From the NCBI RefSeq assembly GCF_000967495.1, contig NZ_JXXU01000021.1, positions 25,942 to 89,941 on the forward strand: a stretch of 64,000 bases of DNA, read 5' to 3'. The stretch comes from Vibrio neptunius (GTDB lineage: Bacteria > Pseudomonadota > Gammaproteobacteria > Enterobacterales > Vibrionaceae). Shown piece after piece: positions 24,928-33,573 of this stretch. The position numbers and the translations under genes were made by a program. The notes below the pieces were generated by a model. The model made no database searches. It saw only the letters and a list, made by a program, of their open reading frames with translations, and was not told the origin of the DNA. Numbering within the stretch: position 1 is the stretch's first letter; each line of letters starts with the position of its first letter.

Positions 24928-26291
24928 CAGTTCGCCTCCTTCGGAACAAGATCAGCCATAAGCTTGGTACGTCGTCGAGCATGTTGCTTTAGCCCAAGCA
25001 AGGCCAGTGCGGCCAACACACTAGGCACGAGCAACACTTGAAAAATGTCCTGATAGCCTAGTCCCCACTGAAGTAAACTCGCTCCCATCATAGCACCAGC
25101 GATTCCTCCTGCTCTTCCCATGCCTAGCATCCAAGATACCCCGGTTGCTCGCGCTGACGTTGGGTAATGGAGCGCAGCAATGGACCCCATCGACGCTTGA
25201 GCACCATTCATCACAGTACCAGCCAGCAAAATAGCCAGTCCCAGCCAATAGATATCTGACAGGTAAGCAATAGAGAATAAAAATACACCAGTCATGAAGT
25301 AATTGAACGCAACGATATAATGCGGCGTGAGGCGATCCATTACCCAACCCGACACAAGAGTACCGACAGCACCACCCAGCGGGAACAAGGCAGTGAGTAG
25401 CGCCGCATGGCGTAGATCATAGCCTGCCTCTCCGATCAAGATTGGCATCCAACTGGTGACGACATAAAAAATCAGCAACCCCATGAAGTAGGCAAGCCAG
25501 AGCAAAAGTGTCGCCCCCAATCGAGAACGCGCCACGATGACTCCAACAGGATTTCCGACTGACTGACGAGGAGCGGTATTCGCAATGCGGTGCGGCCAAG
25601 CATGACCTAGTAATCGCTTTAGCGTTTTCGTGATGGCCTGATGAGCTTCCGGCTTTTGTAGCAAAAACAATACGCTCTCTGGTAGCCAGCGGCAAAGAGG
25701 AATAAACAGCAACAGTGGCAGCGCTCCACCCAACAGAAATACGCTCTCCCAGCCCCAGTGAGGCACCATCCAAGAGGCCAGTACCCCGCTCATTGCAGCA
25801 CCAAACGGGAAGCCACAAAAGACCGCATTGACCATGAAAGCCTTGTGTCGCTCAGGAGCAAACTCAGACACTATAGTCAAGGCGTTCGACATGGCTGCAC
25901 CTATCCCCAGTCCAGTACCAAATCGCCACCAAGCAAGCTCAGCAACAGAAGTTGCTTGAGTGGTTGCTAAACAACACAAACCAAAAATTAGCACCGAGAC
26001 CAGAATGATTGGCTTCCGGCCAAGACGATCAGACAAAGGTCCAGATGCTAAGGCTCCCAGTGCAAGCCCAACTAACGCAGCGCTCATGGCCAGTCCCAGG
26101 TCTGATTTTTCAATCCCCCACTCTTGGAGGATCTGAGGGGCCACATACCCCATCAAGGCCGTATCAAAACCATCCAAAATCAGTATGGCTAAACACAAAA
26201 ATAACACAGAAGCGTGGAAAGCATTCCACTTCGCGGTTCTAACCGCGTGAGAAATTTGAGTTGAAGCGGTTTCGCTCATAACAACACTCAT
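24927..26291 (-). CDS. MFS transporter, aromatic acid:H+ symporter (AAHS) type
   Basis: 454 residues with twelve predicted helices. LDGFDTALMGYVAPQI is the helix-1 D-G-x-D signature of aromatic-acid uptake transporters such as PcaK, BenK and MhbT, and ASGPLSDRLGRKPII is the loop-2/3 MFS motif; helix 4 has WWRFGTGLGIGAAMSNALTI. It most likely imports an aromatic carboxylate used by the operon. Its stop shares one base with the BtaA-like start. A second, different MFS protein in the operon could export product or bring in a second substrate. Confidence 0.88.
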   Translation of the reverse strand: MSVVMSETASTQISHAVRTAKWNAFHASVLFLCLAILILDGFDTALMGYVAPQILQEWGIEKSDLGLAMSAALVGLALGALASGPLSDRLGRKPIILVSVLIFGLCCLATTQATSVAELAWWRFGTGLGIGAAMSNALTIVSEFAPERHKAFMVNAVFCGFPFGAAMSGVLASWMVPHWGWESVFLLGGALPLLLFIPLCRWLPESVLFLLQKPEAHQAITKTLKRLLGHAWPHRIANTAPRQSVGNPVGVIVARSRLGATLLLWLAYFMGLLIFYVVTSWMPILIGEAGYDLRHAALLTALFPLGGAVGTLVSGWVMDRLTPHYIVAFNYFMTGVFLFSIAYLSDIYWLGLAILLAGTVMNGAQASMGSIAALHYPTSARATGVSWMLGMGRAGGIAGAMMGASLLQWGLGYQDIFQVLLVPSVLAALALLGLKQHARRRTKLMADLVPKEAN

Positions 26292-26331
26292 GATCCTAAG
26301 TTAAGCGGGGTGATGATGTCACCCCTATTTA

Positions 26332-27282
26332 TCACTGGACATCCAGTTCAAATTGACGACGGGCACGACGGGAATCGTCATGGTCGTAAGGCGGCACCTT
26401 GAACGTTTGCAATTCACTACTGTCAATAGGCTCAAATGCGGCAATTGGCTGGCGGCCAGCTATGGTGACACGCTCCATATGACGATGATTAGGGTAATAA
26501 TCATGCACCGCTGCGTGCTGCACTGAGCGGTTGTCCCAAAGGACCAACATGTTCGGCTGCCAACGATGGCGATACTGATACTCCAGCACTGACGTAACTT
26601 GAAACAGTTGTGCCAGTAGAGCATCACTATCTCGTTGACTCATGCCTTGGATTGCCCGAGTGTAGCTTTGATTGATGAACAACGCGCGTTTGCCTGTCGT
26701 CGGATGTTCAGTGACAATAGGGTGCGCAATCGGTGGGTATTCAGCTTCTTTTTGGCGCAGCATTGCTTGGCCCGAAGGCGTATTGGGGAACAGGAACTTA
26801 TACGGCGAAAAATCGTGGATCGCTGATAATCCCTGAACATACGTCTGCATCTTGGTCGACAAAAAATCGTAGGCGGTGGTCATACTACTGAAGCAAGTGT
26901 CGCCTCCTATCTCGGGCACCACGCGAGCATAGAGCATGGTCGCTTTGGGTGGGGCAGCTTTGTAAGACTCATCCGAGTGCCAGCGATCGGTCAAGACAGG
27001 CGGGTTACCATCTTTATAATCAAACACAATCAGCTCTGGGTGCTGTTCACTGTTTTCAGCAAAAGGATGCACTGTCAATTGACCAAAATAGCGTCCTACC
27101 CGAAGAATATCTTCGGAAGACAACGTCTGATTGGGGAATACCAAAACTTGGTGCTCGGCAAGCGCGTCTTCCAGTTGTTGGATCACATCCGTTGATAACG
27201 GTTCATGCATAGAAATACCGCTGATCTGAGCGCCAAAAAATGGGCTGAGTTTAGTCAACGAGAAATTAGGGGTACTGCTCAT
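26332..27282 (-). CDS. TauD/TfdA-type Fe(II)/2-oxoglutarate dioxygenase
   Basis: 316 residues. WHSDES gives the metal ligands H102 and D104; WDNRSVQHAAVHDY gives the distal H256; RVTIAGRQP supplies the arginine that salt-bridges 2-oxoglutarate. The fold order (QVLVFPNQTLSSEDILRVGR near the N-terminus) is that of taurine and 2,4-D dioxygenases. It should hydroxylate or remove a group from a carboxylate or sulfonate substrate. The last about 40 residues are charged and unlike TauD. It sits between the two transporter genes of the operon. Confidence 0.9.
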   Translation of the reverse strand: MSSTPNFSLTKLSPFFGAQISGISMHEPLSTDVIQQLEDALAEHQVLVFPNQTLSSEDILRVGRYFGQLTVHPFAENSEQHPELIVFDYKDGNPPVLTDRWHSDESYKAAPPKATMLYARVVPEIGGDTCFSSMTTAYDFLSTKMQTYVQGLSAIHDFSPYKFLFPNTPSGQAMLRQKEAEYPPIAHPIVTEHPTTGKRALFINQSYTRAIQGMSQRDSDALLAQLFQVTSVLEYQYRHRWQPNMLVLWDNRSVQHAAVHDYYPNHRHMERVTIAGRQPIAAFEPIDSSELQTFKVPPYDHDDSRRARRQFELDVQ

Positions 27283-27283
27283 G

Positions 27284-28507
27284 TTAGACTCCTTTGGCCA
27301 TCTCAGGCGATGGGTAAGACGAGGACGAAGTAACGCGACGTGTGGCGCAGGCGAATAACAACACGCAACACATCATCATGGGTAAAAACGCGCTGGAAGG
27401 CCGTTGCGTTGCGTCCCACCAGACACCACTGACCACAGGCGTGATGACCGCGCAGGTGTAACCAACGGTAAGCATCAATGAAGACACGCGATGCACTTCT
27501 TCTTTTGGACTCACTGCACTGGGCAGGCCAAGCATCAGGATCAGCACTATCGCGGAGAAAAAGCCTATCACGGCTGATGCAGCAATCACCGCACTCGATG
27601 GCAAGATCACCAACAACAATAGCGCCGCCAACAGCCCAAATGCAGAGACTAAATAGGGCCAGCGAGCATGTGCCACTGAAGGTTTGGCCAACAAAAGCAG
27701 TAAAGAAGCTGGTATTTGACCCAGATTCAACGCGATTAAGGCGCTAGCGATTTGCGACGCCAAGCCAATTTCGTCCAAATACCTTGGTAAGAAGAAATTG
27801 GTAGCGAAATAGATTGCACAGACACAGCCCATCATGAGACCTAACTTCCATACCTCGCGCCGTCGGAAATCCGGCCACCAAATGTTTCGTTTTCCATTAC
27901 GTTGTGCAGCTTGGCTTCCATCTGGTGCACCCAAGTAAAAAACAAACGCAATCATCCATGCGACAGCGCCCCAAGCCATATAGGCCTCTCGCCAACTGCC
28001 AAGCCAAGGTACCAAAACAGTGTTAGTTAGCGCGACCGGGAACACTTCCCCACCCAACAGCAGTCCATTGACGTAGATAGCCGTAGCAAACACAACATGT
28101 TTGGGATACCAATGGGCTACAATAGTTGGCAGCGCAGGTTGCATCAAGGCAACGCCGAGACCAGTCAGAGCGGTGGCCAGATACAAGAAGGTTGCGCTGT
28201 CTGCTCCCCCTCGGAGGGCAGAACCTAGTCCAGTGATGAGCAATCCAACCGCCACTGTTTTGACAGCGCCCGTTTTGGTGATCAGCAGAGCACCGAGCAT
28301 TGCAGCCGCGGCGAATAGCACTGGCGGGATCCCTGAAATCACGCCAACCTGAGTTTCACTTAACCCTAACGTCGCATGGATGTCCGAGATCACGGGTGGT
28401 GTAGCTAAGATCGTCAATCGGGTACCTGCTCCGGCCAACCAGAGCAAGACTAAACCTAACCAACCCCTACCCCACTGGGAAATCGGGCCACTATGCGACG
28501 GGCTCAT
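27284..28507 (-). CDS. MFS transporter, CynX/NimT type
   Basis: About 407 residues starting MSPSHSGPISQWGRGWLGL; AGAAGGAGTG precedes this ATG, so it is preferred over the longer frame to 28561 that overlaps the CoA-transferase. Twelve helices are visible, with VISDIHATLGLSETQVGVIS and the YPKHVVFATAIYVNGLLLGG region resembling CynX (cyanate) and NimT (2-nitroimidazole) transporters. The substrate may be a nitrogenous or nitro compound, but that rests on a weak family resemblance. Confidence 0.82.
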   Translation of the reverse strand: MSPSHSGPISQWGRGWLGLVLLWLAGAGTRLTILATPPVISDIHATLGLSETQVGVISGIPPVLFAAAAMLGALLITKTGAVKTVAVGLLITGLGSALRGGADSATFLYLATALTGLGVALMQPALPTIVAHWYPKHVVFATAIYVNGLLLGGEVFPVALTNTVLVPWLGSWREAYMAWGAVAWMIAFVFYLGAPDGSQAAQRNGKRNIWWPDFRRREVWKLGLMMGCVCAIYFATNFFLPRYLDEIGLASQIASALIALNLGQIPASLLLLLAKPSVAHARWPYLVSAFGLLAALLLLVILPSSAVIAASAVIGFFSAIVLILMLGLPSAVSPKEEVHRVSSLMLTVGYTCAVITPVVSGVWWDATQRPSSAFLPMMMCCVLLFACATRRVTSSSSYPSPEMAKGV

Positions 28508-29723
28508 GAGACACTCCTTCTGAAGAAAGGGGCGCGATGGCGATCGCTTCGCGCTCAACAAACTGTGCCACTTGCTCTTCCGTGAATCCTAACGTTTGGG
28601 TGAGCAAATCATAAGTGTGCTCACCATGACCGGGCGCGACAGCTCGCACGGCTGCACCATCCGGATGAGCACTCATTTGCATTGGTTGGCCCAGTAAGAC
28701 ATAGGATCCCCACTGAGGATGTGTCATAGGGTGGACCATGTTGAGTTCACGCATTTGTGGTTGATTCATGGCTTCCTCTACGCTGAGTACGGGGCCAGAT
28801 GGGATCCCACGGGCGTTGAGCTGTTCAATAAGCGAAGCACTTTCCCACTGACGTGTCGCCGCATTGATGACCGCCATAAGCCCATGACGATATTGGTGAC
28901 GGGCTCTCACATCCCGATACTCAGGTTGCTGATCCAGTGGTCCCAATGACAACACCTCACACAACACACGGAACTTATCGTCTTCTGCGGCCGCTAGCGT
29001 GATCGTTCCATCCTGAGTATGTACTACGCCCGTCGGCATCAATGTTGGGTGGTCGTTGCCCACACGTTCAGGTTCCTGTCCATCATGGAGCCAACGCGCA
29101 ACCTGAAAATCCATCATAGCCAAGGTGGATTCAAGTAGTGACGTCGTGACCCACTGACCCTGTTGAGTGCGTTGCCGCTCATACAAGGCCATCAAGACGA
29201 CGATCGCCAAATTCATACCGGCACTGACGTCCGCCATCGCAACCCCAGTTCGTAGCGGCCCTGACGTATCAGTCCCCGTCACTGACATCAGCCCTGACAT
29301 ACCTTGAATGATTTGGTCAACGGCTGGGCGTGTCGCCAGAGGTCCTTGCTGGCCGAAGCCACTGATACTGCCACAGATGATGGTTGGGTTCAGAGCCTTA
29401 AGCGAAGCATAGTCCACTCCAAGACGAAACTTCACCTCAGGACGGAAGTTTTCCAAAACAACATCCGCCTTGGCGACCAAACGCTTGAGGATCGCCTGAC
29501 CATCGGAAGATTTAAGGTCGACCGATAGGCTCCGCTTGTTACGGTGTAAGTTTTGATAGTCGAAGCCCTCTCTCGGCCCCCCCATACTGTCACCTAGGTC
29601 GGTCGGTTCTTCGATTTTGATCACTGTAGCCCCCCAGTCAGCAAGCAGACGCGAAGTAACAGGGCCAGCGCGATGGCGCGTGAGATCAATGACCGTCAGA
29701 TCAGCCATTGGTAATGCGTTCAT
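28491..29723 (-). CDS. Class III (CaiB/BaiF) CoA-transferase
   Basis: About 410 residues starting MNALPMADLTVIDLTRHRAG. The first strand and GPVTSRLLADWGATVIKIE are the CoA-binding N-terminus; RNKRSLSVDLKSSDGQAIL is typical; the catalytic aspartate is expected in VAMADVSAGM. It transfers CoA between an acyl-CoA donor and a carboxylic acid through an aspartyl anhydride. A ligase lies in the same operon, so two routes to CoA esters are encoded. The start at 29723 has AGGA upstream; the longer frame to 29792 overlaps the oxygenase gene. Confidence 0.9.
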   Translation of the reverse strand: MNALPMADLTVIDLTRHRAGPVTSRLLADWGATVIKIEEPTDLGDSMGGPREGFDYQNLHRNKRSLSVDLKSSDGQAILKRLVAKADVVLENFRPEVKFRLGVDYASLKALNPTIICGSISGFGQQGPLATRPAVDQIIQGMSGLMSVTGTDTSGPLRTGVAMADVSAGMNLAIVVLMALYERQRTQQGQWVTTSLLESTLAMMDFQVARWLHDGQEPERVGNDHPTLMPTGVVHTQDGTITLAAAEDDKFRVLCEVLSLGPLDQQPEYRDVRARHQYRHGLMAVINAATRQWESASLIEQLNARGIPSGPVLSVEEAMNQPQMRELNMVHPMTHPQWGSYVLLGQPMQMSAHPDGAAVRAVAPGHGEHTYDLLTQTLGFTEEQVAQFVEREAIAIAPLSSEGVSHEPVA

Positions 29724-29746
29724 AATACGTATCCTTTTCCAATCCT

Positions 29747-30244
29747 CTATAAGGGGTAGACCAACGAATCGGTGATGACATCTGGTTCGCAAATCACCAA
29801 CCGTTCCGTGAACCTAGCGTCTTGATCGTCCAAACGCAGCTTGTCATGTGTCGTTACCGTGACCAACAGGCGTGCTTCATCGTGATTGAGGCTCTCATGC
29901 ACGGATAAACTAGTGTCAACCGAGACCCACATTACACCACCTTCACGTCGCATGTCCGTGATGTGAATGTAGGACAGGGCGTGCTGTTGGCGGCGTTGAC
30001 GAAAATAAATTGAGCTCAGTAGAGCACAAGCACGGTCATGAGCCATGCCCTGATTGTCGCAACGAACAAAACACAGGGGCCAACCCCGCTGAAGATTTTC
30101 CCGTGACGTGATGCGATAAGAAACGTTAGGGTCAAGCATGTCGACCCACTCCATTAAATGCTGCTGCTCTAAGGCCCGGTGGTACTGGGCATAAAACGCG
30201 TTCACACGTTGCTGTACTATCGGTTCAATAGATTTAAGATCCAC
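29747..30244 (-). CDS. Rieske oxygenase small (beta) subunit
   Basis: 165 residues with a SnoaL/NTF2-like fold pattern: IEPIVQQRVNAFYAQYHRAL, EWVDMLDPNVSYRITSREN, and RRQQHALSYIHITDM...GVMWVSVDTSLSV, as in the small subunits of anthranilate, salicylate and toluate dioxygenases. It forms an alpha3beta3 hexamer with the large subunit and has a structural role. Its ATG overlaps the end of the alpha-subunit gene by eleven bases. Confidence 0.87.
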   Translation of the reverse strand: MDLKSIEPIVQQRVNAFYAQYHRALEQQHLMEWVDMLDPNVSYRITSRENLQRGWPLCFVRCDNQGMAHDRACALLSSIYFRQRRQQHALSYIHITDMRREGGVMWVSVDTSLSVHESLNHDEARLLVTVTTHDKLRLDDQDARFTERLVICEPDVITDSLVYPL

Positions 30245-31433
30245 ACGCTATCCCTTTTTGGTAATACCGATAGAAGGCACGGATCGCCGACTCGGTCATC
30301 ATATGCGGTTCACTGGACTCTCCCTGACTCGCCTCCAAAACGATATTTGAATCTGGACTGGCATGAGCCCCAGCTTGCGTGACCGCCAAGATCTCATTGT
30401 CGTCAATAGTCACTAATCCGGCAGGCCCCAGCAGATTGGCTTGACGTAAGCGCCGCTCGGTCAAGGTCTGAGGCTCGTCAGCATAACCGAAGAAGGTCCA
30501 CTCTTTGATACACGCATCAGGGCCGTCTGGGATCACATGACGCATCGCCAAACAATTGAGTTGCTGGAGTAAAATAAGGTTGGGGAAAATTGTCATGATC
30601 GCCCCCGTACCATGCTCAAACTCCCGTTCGTGGTCAATAAGTTCCGGAGCCTTCAATCGAACACTCGGAGCGGCCTTTGGCTGTTCTTGAGCTTTGAAAG
30701 ATGCCGTACTAACCAGCACACTATGGGCACCACTCTCACAAACTTCGACATGGGTTTCCTGATCGGATCGCCAAATACCGAAATTCTTAAAAAAAGAGTG
30801 CAATAATGCCGCATGAAACGGGTCCTTTACATTCTCTACCTGTAGTTTCCAGTTACAGTTAACTCGATGACGCATTTTGCCTAGTACTTTGAGAGGGCGG
30901 CCACTACACACTCGGTCAAAATAAGCCAGCATATTTGGATCCAAGTAGCGTTCGAAATCGGGCAATGAAAACGAATGACTGGCGAAGATCACGCCATGGC
31001 GCACCGTTACATTGAGCCGAGTCATACCATGCTCATGGGGATCAAAGGTGTCGGCCATCCCACCTCGACCATTGATACCATTTTTAAAAGGTATGCCTCT
31101 TAGCTCTCCCTTGAGATTGAAGGCCCACTCGTGATATGGACATACGAACACCTTGGTATTACCGTGAGCGTTATGACACATCTTAGCCCCGCGATGAGGG
31201 CATCGGTTAATCAAAACCTGAATAGTCTCCTCACGATCGCGAACCACTATCACCGGCGTATCACCAACAAAAGTTTGCCGATAGTCCCCGACATTGGGTA
31301 ACTCTGCTTCCAGTCCGACATAGTTCCACGTGTCACCTTGGAATAGGCACCTTTGTTCTTGTTGATATTGCTCGGCACTAGTATAGACGTAAGAGGGCAC
31401 CCGTCGGGTGCCTTCCTTAGGCCAAGGTTTCAT
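30234..31433 (-). CDS. Rieske-type ring-hydroxylating oxygenase large (alpha) subunit
   Basis: 399 residues. NRCPHRGA (C78, H80) and VCPYHEWAF (C98, H101) bind the 2Fe-2S Rieske cluster; VENVKDPFHAALLHSF provides the mononuclear iron ligands H207 and H212 and the electron-bridging D204; a later Asp in VTIDDNE probably completes the site. It should dihydroxylate or monohydroxylate an aromatic carboxylate or amine. No ferredoxin or reductase gene is found in the window, so electrons must come from elsewhere. Its start overlaps the upstream fusion gene by 17 bases, with GGAG at good spacing. Confidence 0.93.
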   Translation of the reverse strand: MKPWPKEGTRRVPSYVYTSAEQYQQEQRCLFQGDTWNYVGLEAELPNVGDYRQTFVGDTPVIVVRDREETIQVLINRCPHRGAKMCHNAHGNTKVFVCPYHEWAFNLKGELRGIPFKNGINGRGGMADTFDPHEHGMTRLNVTVRHGVIFASHSFSLPDFERYLDPNMLAYFDRVCSGRPLKVLGKMRHRVNCNWKLQVENVKDPFHAALLHSFFKNFGIWRSDQETHVEVCESGAHSVLVSTASFKAQEQPKAAPSVRLKAPELIDHEREFEHGTGAIMTIFPNLILLQQLNCLAMRHVIPDGPDACIKEWTFFGYADEPQTLTERRLRQANLLGPAGLVTIDDNEILAVTQAGAHASPDSNIVLEASQGESSEPHMMTESAIRAFYRYYQKGIACGS

Positions 31434-32544
31434 CGTGACGCTCCTGAGACGGCTTGGCTTCTTGGCGCGCGTTGTTGGCGTAAACCGTCAAATCGGCGAT
31501 GCGTGACATCACTGTCATTAGCATTGCCCAGCCTTTGTTCTGGATGTCAAACAGAGCTTGTCCATCATCGACGTCGACTGTTTCGATGAACTCATACCCC
31601 ATACGAACATGTTCATCATCCAATACGCTGTGCAGATCGAAATGAGCGTGGGTCGAAGAATCAGCAAGAGCGGGCTTAACATGTTGATAAAAGAACACAG
31701 CCGATGCCTCAACTACCAAATGAACCAAGACCACTTTTTCCAGCTCACTCGCGGTATGCATCTGACTGACAAACCAGTTACTGGCGGCTTCCAGCACTGG
31801 ATCAAAGACTTCGGCAAAGTCGTCACGGTTAGCTTTCAATTGGCGATTGTGACCTAGTTCATCTTCCAAATGTGACATCGTCATGTGCTCAAAGGTTTTT
31901 TCCGTCATTGTCGAAGCTCGAGCAAGAACCATTCGCTGAAAGTGATCAGACCAAACTTGAAAGCAGTCAAGGAACTTAGCTTTGGTTTGAGGGTGATCAA
32001 GCAGCCCTCGATTGACTAGCGCAAACAGCTTATGCTTGTCAAAACGTTCCATATAAGCCTCGTTGCGTGTAATCAACTGTGCGCCAACAGTCCCAGACAA
32101 AAATTTTTCGACTTGCTCAGGCAAAAATGTCGCCCAAGGGTCGGAGTAATCTTCATACAAACCGCGGCTATCAAACTGTAAGGATAAACCCCAGAACCCA
32201 TTCGGCTCGGCTCCTTTAAATCCGTGCAAGCGTCCCGGTGGCACCAGTAAGGCATCGCCAGCCGCCATGTCAGCTTCAACATCGCCAGTTGTTCTCGCAC
32301 CACCTTCACACATCAAGATCATCGATTCGACCGGATGAATGTGGGGTTCAAGCTCTTCGCCCGCTTCTAGGCGTACCCAAGCCATGGAGACTCGGTTGTC
32401 ATCCGGTAAGAAATCGAGCAAATGGGGTTGTTTCATAAAATCTTTGACATGTCCTAACCAATGCTCGACGCCGTCTACTTCAATGGTACGAATCGAAGGA
32501 ATATCGTCGCGCTTGACTAGGGTTACTTCCGTGAGTTTTTTCAT
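31417..32544 (-). CDS. Cupin / haem-oxygenase-like diiron oxidase fusion
   Basis: 375 residues. The cupin (about 1-130) has H68-x-H70 and E73 in AGEELEPHIHPVESM and H107 in PPGRLHGF. The second half is all-helical, with E229-x2-H232 (EDELGH), E279 (VVEASAVFFYQH) and H305-x3-D309-x2-H312 (HSVLDDEH), the pattern of haem-oxygenase-like diiron enzymes (HDO) such as SznF, UndA and CADD. SznF also joins an HDO to a cupin, but in the opposite order, and makes an N-nitroso group. Oxidation of a nitrogen or carbon on an amino-acid-like substrate is inferred. It is the first gene of the operon. Confidence 0.78.
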   Translation of the reverse strand: MKKLTEVTLVKRDDIPSIRTIEVDGVEHWLGHVKDFMKQPHLLDFLPDDNRVSMAWVRLEAGEELEPHIHPVESMILMCEGGARTTGDVEADMAAGDALLVPPGRLHGFKGAEPNGFWGLSLQFDSRGLYEDYSDPWATFLPEQVEKFLSGTVGAQLITRNEAYMERFDKHKLFALVNRGLLDHPQTKAKFLDCFQVWSDHFQRMVLARASTMTEKTFEHMTMSHLEDELGHNRQLKANRDDFAEVFDPVLEAASNWFVSQMHTASELEKVVLVHLVVEASAVFFYQHVKPALADSSTHAHFDLHSVLDDEHVRMGYEFIETVDVDDGQALFDIQNKGWAMLMTVMSRIADLTVYANNARQEAKPSQERHDETLA

Positions 32545-33573
32545 AATGGCTTCTTAGTTTTTATTGGGTTGATGAAGAAAATAATTCCCCACATATACAC
32601 ACTGTTGATATGCAACATCATTAACAGGTGGGCAAGCTTATTGATCCGATTAAATGAAAACAACAATTTATTTATCAGTTATTTAGATCTGTGAAGATCA
32701 TTATATAAATTTACAAAATTTACATTTTGTTGCATTTAGTTTCATTTAGTTTCTTTTTTGACACATCATTTCAGCACCCTAGTCACTCCACCTGAAAGGT
32801 AGGTAGAGTGGGATCAACGTACCCTTATCCAGACAACACTCTCGAGTATTTGCGTTCGAACGCGCAATCAAATCCGTCTTCGTAGACAATCAGATGTTTG
32901 TAGTCCTCTATTTGACCGATGCTCGTCATTACCTGCCTCTGACAGACAAGCTTTGTCGCTTCTTATCGTTGGCACTTGAGGACGATGGTTTGGCGCGTAT
33001 TCACGGCCCTAATGCACATTTTAGGATCCAAACGTACACACATGTACTGGCTTTCTATGCCATATCGCTGGAGGAGCTCACAGCACTCCCAGCCTCATAA
33101 AAAACACAAATTCTTTTAATTCAGAAATTTAAAGTGAGGTAATTGCTTTGTTTGTGGCAATTTAAGACAAGTTCATTACACCTTGCCCGGTAAGATAATT
33201 ACAGTGACGATGAACGAAGCGCAAGCCGCCCCCCCTCCTTATGCTTTTTGACACAGAGTTACCCTATGTCACTGAAATAGGCGATCCATGCCATAGAGGA
33301 ATATTAAGCGCCCACCGGACAAGAAGAAGGCGCACACATTGACAATCTGACCCTGTCACTCAAGTGCTTTTTCATTCAGAGCAAATGGCTGGATACGCAC
33401 GACAAACGGCGTCTTAAACAGCAAACATAGTCCTTACTGCTCGAAGAAACCCGCTTTTGTCAGCTCAGCCATAATTATGCCGCAGAAGCGGTTATCGACA
33501 CTTTGCCTGGTTTGTTGATCCTCAAAGCTAGAGAGTTTCTAGAGCATCGCGATGGAAGGCCATCCGGCCAAAA
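32545..33573. other. Long intergenic region with operon promoter and a decayed reading frame
   Basis: About 1 kb. 32.60-32.76 kb is AT-rich and should contain the promoter of the minus-strand operon, with two palindromes annotated separately. A 69-codon plus frame at 32894-33100 and an interrupted plus frame from about 33309 to 33571 (with an in-frame TAG near 33429, reading LLLEETRFCQLSHNYAAEAV after it) look like old gene debris. A run of C residues lies near 33230. No RNA gene was seen. Confidence 0.5.
32686..32730. promoter_or_regulatory. Two palindromes upstream of the operon
   Basis: GATCT-GTGA-AGATC (32686-32699) and ACAAAAT-TTAC-ATTTTGT (32713-32730) are perfect inverted repeats about 150-190 bases before the first gene of the operon, inside an AT-rich promoter-like stretch. 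They are candidate regulator-binding sites; which protein binds is unknown. Confidence 0.4.

Noticed and set aside
29304..29528. Plus-strand frames across the 19-32 kb operon as genes
   Set aside because: They are antisense shadows of motif-bearing minus-strand genes.
32894..33100. Plus-strand 69-residue frame upstream of the operon
   Set aside because: No convincing ribosome site, no recognised family and surrounded by decayed sequence; may be chance or debris.
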